Source: Planomicrobium okeanokoites (GTDB taxonomy: Bacteria; Bacillota; Bacilli; Bacillales_A; Planococcaceae). From it: a stretch of 64,000 nucleotides of DNA. A model generated the notes under the pieces. It saw only the letters and a program-made list of their open reading frames with translations, made no database searches and was not told the DNA's origin. This document shows, piece after piece, positions 58,887-64,000 of this stretch. Position numbers and translations under genes: made by a program. Every line of letters begins with the position of its first letter. The first letter of the stretch is position 1. The DNA is taken from positions 496,001-560,000 of the forward strand of contig NZ_QQRS01000002.1 of NCBI RefSeq assembly GCF_003428875.1, given 5' to 3'.

Positions 58887-59603
58887 TCAGCCCAAATTAT
58901 CCACCAACAAATACACACCCGTAAACAGCAGAATCGCATAAGTGACATAGCGGAAAGTGCGCTGGTCGATCCGGTGGAACAGCCGCTGACCGAGATACAG
59001 GCCGAGCAGCACAATAGGGATGGCCATCGCGCTGGAGATCCAGACGGTGCGGTGCGTGCCCGTAAAAATAATCTGGAGCACCAGGCTGACCGAATAAATG
59101 AACAGATAAAATGCGAGCGTGGTTCCCCGAAGCTTTTCCTTCAGGGTATCGGTTCCCGAGAAATACAGCAAAAGCGGCGGCCCCGGCATGCCGATGCTGG
59201 TCGTCAGGCTACCCGACAAGCCGCCAAACAGGAAATCGCGACCCGCCGTCCGCCTGATGCGCAGGGATAAAATCAGCAAAACAGTCAGCAGCAGAATGAC
59301 CAAACTGATGCCCAGTTTCAGCTTCTGCATATCGGCAACCACAAAAACAGCGATGCCAATCGGCATGCCCGCGATGCTGCCGATGATCAGCCTTTTCAAA
59401 ATATCGAAATCAATGTCTTTGCGAATTTTCGAAATCAGCGCTGAGGAAATGATCAGCGACAGCACAAGATTTATTTGGATGGCGTCACTGACGTCGAAAA
59501 GAAGCAACAGAAAAGGTGTCGCCAGAATCGAGAATCCGAAACCGGTGCTGGTCTGGAGTACGGATGCCGTCAGGATAATCGCGATGAACAGGAAGACTTC
59601 CAC
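58887..59603 (-). CDS. TauE/SafE family membrane permease
   Basis: 238 residues, about eight helices. LQTSTGFGFSILATPFLLLLF near the N-terminus and GGLSGSLTTSIGMPGPPLLLYFSG in the second repeat are the paired motifs of the TauE/SafE (DUF81) family, thought to move sulfite, sulfonates or other anions. Substrate unknown. Confidence 0.88.
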   Translation of the reverse strand: MEVFLFIAIILTASVLQTSTGFGFSILATPFLLLLFDVSDAIQINLVLSLIISSALISKIRKDIDFDILKRLIIGSIAGMPIGIAVFVVADMQKLKLGISLVILLLTVLLILSLRIRRTAGRDFLFGGLSGSLTTSIGMPGPPLLLYFSGTDTLKEKLRGTTLAFYLFIYSVSLVLQIIFTGTHRTVWISSAMAIPIVLLGLYLGQRLFHRIDQRTFRYVTYAILLFTGVYLLVDNLG

Positions 59604-59650
59604 AAAAGCACCCGCCTTACAATGAGATTGACTACGATTTTACCACACGC

Positions 59651-60220
59651 TTACCGCGAATAAAATTCATCCTTCAGAACCGCATACATCGCCAGATCGA
59701 CAAATTCCCCTTTGATGATCATGTGTTTGCGCAATACACCTTCACGAATCATGCCAAGTTTTTCGGCGACGCGCTGTGATTGTGTATTGTCCAGCATAAT
59801 CGGCGCTTCTACTTTGATGAGATCCATTTCCTTGAAGCCGAAATCGATCAGCGTTTCCGCAGCTTCAAGCATCAGTCCTTGCCCCCAATAATGATGGGAC
59901 AGTGTATAGCCGACTTCCGCCCGCTGCCGTTTCTGCAGCCAGCTGACGAAATCGATGGTTCCGATCATCTTGTTTTCGCTCTTCAACTCGATGGCCCAGG
60001 TCAACTTTTTATTGTCTTCATAGCCTTGGCGAATAAAGTTGATAAACTCTCTCGTATCGTCAGTTGTTTGGTGTGCCTGCCACGGCATGAAACGCGATAC
60101 GGCGGGCTCGGATGCGTATTCGAACATGTCATCTGCATCCGTCATTTCGAGTTTGCGCAATAGTAATCTCTCGCTTTCAATAGTCGGTAATTTTTCGTAA
60201 ATCATGGTTTTTTCATTCAT
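59651..60220 (-). CDS. GNAT acetyltransferase, RimJ type
   Basis: 189 residues. IESERLLLRKLEMTDADDMFEYASEPAVSRFMPW opening, motif A YWGQGLMLEAAETL, MLDNTQSQRVAEKLGMIREG. RBS AGGGGG. Ends 47 bp from the start of the TauE gene on the same strand. Confidence 0.9.
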   Translation of the reverse strand: MNEKTMIYEKLPTIESERLLLRKLEMTDADDMFEYASEPAVSRFMPWQAHQTTDDTREFINFIRQGYEDNKKLTWAIELKSENKMIGTIDFVSWLQKRQRAEVGYTLSHHYWGQGLMLEAAETLIDFGFKEMDLIKVEAPIMLDNTQSQRVAEKLGMIREGVLRKHMIIKGEFVDLAMYAVLKDEFYSR

Positions 60221-60310
60221 CCGGATTCCCCCTGTTTGATATTAGCGAGTGCGTCAGTTCCAAAATTGGTTTATTCTATATAGTAGAAATCGTCAAAGGA
60301 GTTGGATCGG

Positions 60311-60907
60311 ATGACCACAATCGGCATCGTCAGACACGGCATTACAGAATGGAACGTACTCGGGATTGCGCAGGGCAACAGCAATATTCCGCTGAATAAA
60401 ACCGGGCGTGAACAGGCCATCGCGTTATCCGAACGGCTGGCAGCCGAAGAGGAATGGGACCTGATCATCACCAGTGATTTGGAACGGGCCAAGGAAACCG
60501 CTGAAATCATTGGCGCAAAAATCGGACTTTCCGTCAGCCGTTTTGATGCGCGGCTGCGCGAAATGAGCGGCGGCGAAATCGAAGGCACGACCGAAGATGA
60601 CCGCATTGCCAAATGGGGAGCCGACTGGCGCTCGCTCGACCTCGGGATGGAAACACGTGAAACGGTGGCCGAACGCGGTGCCGCTGCCTTGCAGGACATC
60701 GTGAAAGATTATCCGGGCAAACGTGTCCTTGTCGTCAGCCACGGCGGCTTGATCGGGTTGACGCTCCAATCATTATTGCCGGAGCAATTCACGAAGACCC
60801 TGCTCGATAATACCTCGATCACTATTTTGAAAAATGCTGAGGATGCGTGGCAATGCCCGCTCTATAACTGCACCCGTCACTTGGACGGCAAAGTCTTCGC
60901 ACAATAA
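60311..60907 (+). CDS. histidine phosphatase (phosphoglycerate mutase family)
   Basis: 198 residues. IGIVRHGITEWN gives the phosphorylated His (RHG), TSDLERAKETAE the second site, REMSGGEIEG and VVSHGGLIG the last His. The fold covers PhoE-like phosphatases and cofactor-dependent mutases; the length fits a phosphatase. ATG 60311 is 9 nt after AAGGAG. The 3' end overlaps the convergent GNAT gene by 31 bp. Confidence 0.9.
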   Translation: MTTIGIVRHGITEWNVLGIAQGNSNIPLNKTGREQAIALSERLAAEEEWDLIITSDLERAKETAEIIGAKIGLSVSRFDARLREMSGGEIEGTTEDDRIAKWGADWRSLDLGMETRETVAERGAAALQDIVKDYPGKRVLVVSHGGLIGLTLQSLLPEQFTKTLLDNTSITILKNAEDAWQCPLYNCTRHLDGKVFAQ

Positions 60908-61284
60908 AATCGTTCACGGCCTGGGTATTTTTCGCCCAGGCTTTTTATATTGAAGCCGATTTTCCGGTAGAAACCGACGGCATCCACATCTGTTTCAGCA
61001 AAGATTTCCTGGACCTCGTGACGTTTGGTGACTTCTTCAATCATCCGGGAACCGATTCCGCTGCTGCGGCAATCGACGCCAACTGCAATATGGCGAATCT
61101 CACAGCGCGAAGGGCCTTTCAAGTCGATGCCAATAAACGCCGCTTCACCCATTAGATATAAATTTCGATTCGGATCCTCAATATACCGGGCATATTCCGC
61201 TTCCACCTGCTTCTCCGCCATCGCAGAAGCCATCAATTTCTTGAGCTCCAGGCTGGGTTTGGGTGCTGCAGCTTTACTCAACAC
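60877..61284 (-). CDS. GNAT acetyltransferase
   Basis: 135 residues. Motif A CRSSGIGSRMIEEV and DAVGFYRKIGFNIKSLGEKYPGRERF. Starts inside the PP2C-like gene (11-bp overlap), so translation is coupled. Its last 31 bp are shared with the convergent phosphatase gene. Substrate unknown. Confidence 0.85.
   Translation of the reverse strand: MLSKAAAPKPSLELKKLMASAMAEKQVEAEYARYIEDPNRNLYLMGEAAFIGIDLKGPSRCEIRHIAVGVDCRSSGIGSRMIEEVTKRHEVQEIFAETDVDAVGFYRKIGFNIKSLGEKYPGRERFYCAKTLPSK
60919..60948 (+). terminator. terminator of the histidine phosphatase gene
   Basis: GCCTGGG/CCCAGGC stem with T5. It lies inside the 3' coding part of the convergent GNAT gene. Confidence 0.8.
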
Positions 61285-62110
61285 CCCAACTATCCTCTTT
61301 CGTCACAGTTTGCTGATTGCTGGCGTATAGCGGTTTTTCTGCAACATCCACTGTCCAGGTGACTAACGTGACACTGTCTCGCACCCCTTGTTGCTGAACG
61401 GTTTCAAGCAAGTTCCGGATGCCAGTTTCTTCATTTATTTCATCAAACTGATCGTAGATAATTGCCGGTTCCTTATAAGGTTCGCCCGGACATTCCGTCA
61501 GGCCATCTGTCGCCAATAAGATCTGGTTCCGCCCTTGCCGCAATTCACGCAAGCCGCTGCTGAAGCTCGGCACTGCCTGGGCAAAGCTGTTATTGCGTCC
61601 GATCCACTCGTAAAAATGACGCTGATTCAGCTGATATTGTCCCATTGCCGCAAGTTCTGGATGAAATAGATAGAGCAGGCAATCGCCGACCGAAAACCAA
61701 TACAAGTGCTTGCCTTTGCGGATCGTGATCAAACACGCGGTTTCACCCTGTATCTCCCGGCACGTCGCGAGGAAATCCTTTTGCCGAAAAATCCGCAGCA
61801 GCAAAGCCTCGAGACTCTGAAAAAATTCAAAGCTGACGTCCATGGACAAGAACGATCTGATCTCTTCCTGATGCGCGAGGAATTGCTCCATCACCACTTC
61901 GGCGCTTTCCGCCGTATCATGTGCATCCATGATCATCGCCAATTCCCAGTCCTCTTCCGGATTCGCCCAAGCCAGACAAGCATCCTCGTTCTTCGTCTGC
62001 CCCGCTGCCGAATTGCCGCCAAACCGCCCGATCGCCATCTTCTGCATCTTCCATATATCCGGCCGATCCACAAAATGCTCCTCGCTGCCTACCCAGTCAA
62101 ACTCCTCCAT
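61274..62110 (-). CDS. PP2C-like protein phosphatase
   Basis: 278 residues. GGNSAAGQTKNEDACLAW, MIMDAHDTAES, GDCLLYLF and LLATDGLTE correspond to PP2C metal motifs, but DGHGG reads DAHDT and the protein diverges much from Ser/Thr phosphatases such as PrpC, so activity is uncertain. ATG 62110 is preferred over GTG 62119 (too close to the RBS). Coupled to the downstream GNAT gene. Confidence 0.75.
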   Translation of the reverse strand: MEEFDWVGSEEHFVDRPDIWKMQKMAIGRFGGNSAAGQTKNEDACLAWANPEEDWELAMIMDAHDTAESAEVVMEQFLAHQEEIRSFLSMDVSFEFFQSLEALLLRIFRQKDFLATCREIQGETACLITIRKGKHLYWFSVGDCLLYLFHPELAAMGQYQLNQRHFYEWIGRNNSFAQAVPSFSSGLRELRQGRNQILLATDGLTECPGEPYKEPAIIYDQFDEINEETGIRNLLETVQQQGVRDSVTLVTWTVDVAEKPLYASNQQTVTKEDSWGVE

Positions 62111-62230
62111 CAACCCCACATCCTCTTTTTAATATTCTTACAATTATAGAACATCTGCCAGCGACTGGAAAACTTTTTCGGGATTTATGTGAATAAAATC
62201 GGTGGGGATGTGGCTGGTTTGTGATTGGGA

Positions 62231-62384
62231 TGCGGGTTGATTGGCTTGGGGTGCGGCTTGGATCGTGTGAGGTGCGGGTTGAACCGTTTGGGGTGCGGCT
62301 TGACTCAGTTGGGGTGCGGTTATTCCCTTTTGAGGTGCGGAAATTAGCTTGCGAGGTGCGGTTTTCTCCATCTGGGGTGCGGTC
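62231..62384. repeat. phased motif array, core GGTGCGG
   Basis: TGCGG cores start at 62231, 62252, 62273, 62294, 62315, 62336, 62357 and 62378: eight units at exactly 21 bp. All but the first read GGTGCGG or AGGTGCGG; filler differs between units (GTTGATTGGCTTGG, CTTGGATCGTGTGA and others). Confidence 0.97.
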
Positions 62385-62453
62385 AGCAACTATTCAAAGC
62401 TGGAATGTTAAAAAGAGAATTACAACTTGAAATATTTAACAAATTATTTATTC

Positions 62454-62520
62454 TAGTTGCGCGATTTCACAATTTAGTTGCGGTTAGATTCAATTTAGTT
62501 GCGCTTAAACTTAGTTGCGG
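62454..62520. repeat. phased motif array, core TTAGTTGCG
   Basis: TAGTTGCG starts at 62454, 62475, 62496 and 62512 (21, 21, 16). The words match the array at 58.77 kb nearly base for base; the last step lost 5 bp (GATTT). Confidence 0.93.
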
Positions 62521-62554
62521 TCCCCTAACCAACCCCAACCCCTATTTTGAAAAA

Positions 62555-62617
62555 GCCGCCACTGCCGCGGCAGCTTCCCAAAGACTGGAGTTTTTCGCAC
62601 CGCGAAAAACATCCGCT
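62555..62617. repeat. double-hairpin intergenic element
   Basis: Stem 1 GCCGC...GCGGC, linker TTCCCAAAGACTGGA, stem 2 GTTTTTCGC-ACC-GCGAAAAAC (62590-62610), then ATCCGCT as at 21.49 kb. Confidence 0.8.
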
Positions 62618-62649
62618 CCACGCTTTTGAACTCGACTCCATCTTCAAAG

Positions 62650-62680
62650 AAAAAAAGACGGCCCCAGAGGCCGCCTCCCT
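62650..62680 (-). terminator. terminator of the ferredoxin-NADP reductase gene
   Basis: GGCGGCCTCTGGGGCCGTC stem followed by T7 on the minus strand. Confidence 0.85.
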
Positions 62681-63729
62681 TAACTCATCATCTGTTTGAC
62701 CAATTCTTTGTTGCGCTTCTTGAAGATTTCATTGTGCGACGAGACCATGGCGATTTTATTGGCGTCGGGCTGGATGTAGCTTTTCGCCTGGTTGACGGCG
62801 TTGGCTGCGTCCTGGAATGTGCCGGCGATGAGATTGAGTTTGCCGGGATGCTGGAGGATATCGCCGGCGGCAAAGAGGCCATCGACCGATGATTCGCTTT
62901 TAGGCGTTCCCGCAATATAGTAATCATCCGCAATCTCAATATCCAAAGGGCTGTTGCCGAGCAAGCTGATGTCGCGCTCATAGCCGTGGTTGATAATGAC
63001 TTCATCTATAGGAAGCAGGATTTTCTCCGCAGTTACCCGATTGGTCAACTCAACGAGCTCGATGGCATCGCGGCTGTCTGAAGCGATCAACCGGCTGATG
63101 GATGTATTCAAATAACACACGACAGAACTCCCGTGCAATTGGCTGACCTGGGCTTCGTGCCCTGCCAGCGCATCTTTCCGGTAGCTGACGAATACTTTGT
63201 CGGCAATCGGCTCGAGCTCATTGGCCCAGTCGATGGCCGAGTTGCCGCCTCCTGAAATGAGGACGGTCTTCCCTTTGAAACGTTCGAGCGATTTGACGGT
63301 GTAATTAAGATTGGATACTTCAAAGCGCTCGGCGCCTTCAATCTCCAGTTTCTGCGGATTGAGGATGCCGCCGCCGACTGCGACGATCACCGTTTTGGAG
63401 AAATGGATCTGGCCGGACGAGCCTTCCAGCCTGAACAAGCCATCCTCCTGTTTCTCAATGCTTTGGACTTTCTCATTGAGAACCACTTCCGGGTTGAATG
63501 TCAGTCCCTGCGCCACCAATTGGTCGATCAGCTTAGCACCCGGCATCGGCGGCTGACCGCCCACATCCCAGATCATCTTCTCGGGATAAACGTGGATTTT
63601 CCCGCCCAGGCGCGGCTGGAACTCGATGATTTTCGTTTTCATTTCCCGAAGGCCGCTGTAGAAAGCTGAATATAATCCTGCTGGGCCTCCGCCGATAATG
63701 GTGACGTCAAAAACTTCTATTTCATTCAT
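62680..63729 (-). CDS. ferredoxin--NADP(+) reductase, YumC type
   Basis: 349 residues. VTIIGGGPAGLYSAFYSGLREMKTKIIE binds FAD; VLISGGGNSAIDWANEL binds NADPH; no CxxC, which separates it from thioredoxin reductase. GLFAAGDILQHPGKLNLIAGTFQDA is the C-terminal FAD contact. This is the thioredoxin-reductase-like FNR of Bacillus (YumC), reducing ferredoxin or flavodoxin. ATG 63729 is 9 nt after AAAGG. Divergent from the Fur-controlled ABC gene, which may link it to iron supply. Confidence 0.92.
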   Translation of the reverse strand: MNEIEVFDVTIIGGGPAGLYSAFYSGLREMKTKIIEFQPRLGGKIHVYPEKMIWDVGGQPPMPGAKLIDQLVAQGLTFNPEVVLNEKVQSIEKQEDGLFRLEGSSGQIHFSKTVIVAVGGGILNPQKLEIEGAERFEVSNLNYTVKSLERFKGKTVLISGGGNSAIDWANELEPIADKVFVSYRKDALAGHEAQVSQLHGSSVVCYLNTSISRLIASDSRDAIELVELTNRVTAEKILLPIDEVIINHGYERDISLLGNSPLDIEIADDYYIAGTPKSESSVDGLFAAGDILQHPGKLNLIAGTFQDAANAVNQAKSYIQPDANKIAMVSSHNEIFKKRNKELVKQMMS

Positions 63730-63759
63730 TAGAATCATCCTTTTCTCTTAAGTTGACCG

Positions 63760-63788
63760 TTGACAATGACATGCATCCGCCTTATAGT
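63760..63788 (+). promoter_or_regulatory. SigA promoter of the ABC ATPase gene
   Basis: TTGACA (63760-63765), 17 bp, TATAGT (63783-63788). Confidence 0.9.
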
Positions 63789-63800
63789 ATTGATTGTACT

Positions 63801-63819
63801 GAAAATGATAATCGTTATC
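63801..63819 (+). promoter_or_regulatory. Fur box
   Basis: GAAAATGATAATCGTTATC, 17 of 19 positions as in the classical GATAATGATAATCATTATC. It lies just downstream of the -10, where a repressor blocks transcription under iron-replete conditions. Confidence 0.9.
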
Positions 63820-63861
63820 AATTAGTTTCTCATTTAATTTTCAAATAGGAGGTTTTACTAT

Positions 63862-64000
63862 ATGGTTCGCCTGTTCGCTGAGCATCTGGATATCAGCTAT
63901 GGAGACCGTGCGATCGTAAAAGATTTATCGCTGTCCATCCCCGATAAGAAAATCACCACCATCATCGGCTCGAATGGCTGCGGCAAATCCACTTTACTAA
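63862..64000 (+). CDS. iron-siderophore ABC transporter ATPase (N-terminal part)
   Basis: The first 46 residues of an ABC ATPase cut by the right edge. LSISYGDRAIVKDLSL-like opening and Walker A GSNGCGKST match FhuC/YusV-type ATPases of ferric siderophore uptake. RBS AGGAGG at 63847. The Fur box upstream supports a role in iron uptake. Confidence 0.88.
   Translation, partial: MVRLFAEHLDISYGDRAIVKDLSLSIPDKKITTIIGSNGCGKSTLL

Overview
The window looks like chromosomal DNA of a low-to-mid GC Gram-positive bacterium of the Bacillales, most likely a Planococcus/Planomicrobium-type member of the Planococcaceae. Pointers are strong AGGAGG ribosome sites, a class III fructose-bisphosphatase, an Fnr of the Bacillus type (C-terminal CxxCxxxxC), a T-box leader, an ECF sigma factor with a DUF4179-type partner, a Fur-type box before a siderophore-type ABC ATPase, and a perfect match to the Spo0J/ParB parS consensus. 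The genus is inferred, not proven. No rRNA, tRNA, phage, IS transposase or CRISPR was seen.

Layout. 1-5.8 kb: start of fbp, a GAF-STAS protein with a SigB-like promoter, arsC, a hydrolase, a TPR protein and an ArsR-type regulator/MFS pair behind a 24-bp palindrome. 6-9.9 kb: a minus-strand run with a P1 peptidase, a metallopeptidase-like lipoprotein and a P-loop kinase that seems to start on a non-canonical codon. 10-18.9 kb: an accessory-gene belt of GNAT acetyltransferases, ASCH, P-loop kinase, phosphatase, GrpB, SnoaL-like, and a nucleotidyltransferase/AAC(6')-like pair. 19.4-25.9 kb: an M23 peptidoglycan hydrolase, a ba3-type cytochrome oxidase operon (two tiny membrane peptides flank the large subunits), fnr and a universal stress protein. 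26-34.3 kb: panB with an attenuator leader, a membrane protein/TlpA pair, Nudix, GNATs, DinB, an esterase-DUF402 fusion and peptidase E. 34.5-40.5 kb: ECF sigma/anti-sigma, SDR, an ABC-2 exporter. 40.7-48.2 kb: HIT, phosphoesterase, methyltransferase, Nudix, metalloprotease, more GNATs, the parS site and a small membrane-protein operon. 48-54.5 kb: a flavin dehydrogenase and a gluconate module (gntK, gnd, RpiR regulator). 54.5-64 kb: a T-box-controlled MFS gene, a DAACS symporter, aldo/keto reductase, TauE, histidine phosphatase, PP2C-like protein, ferredoxin-NADP reductase and the start of a Fur-controlled ABC ATPase.

The most unusual content lies between the genes. At least ten intergenic regions carry arrays of a short GC-rich core repeated every 20 or 21 bp with variable AT-rich filler, i.e. 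close to two helical turns. The core word differs between loci but the period does not. Other dispersed non-coding families are a double-hairpin element (four clear copies and one possible) and a 120-165 bp element with terminal inverted repeats (two copies in opposite orientation). I could not compare any of this with databases, so novelty is judged from the sequence alone.
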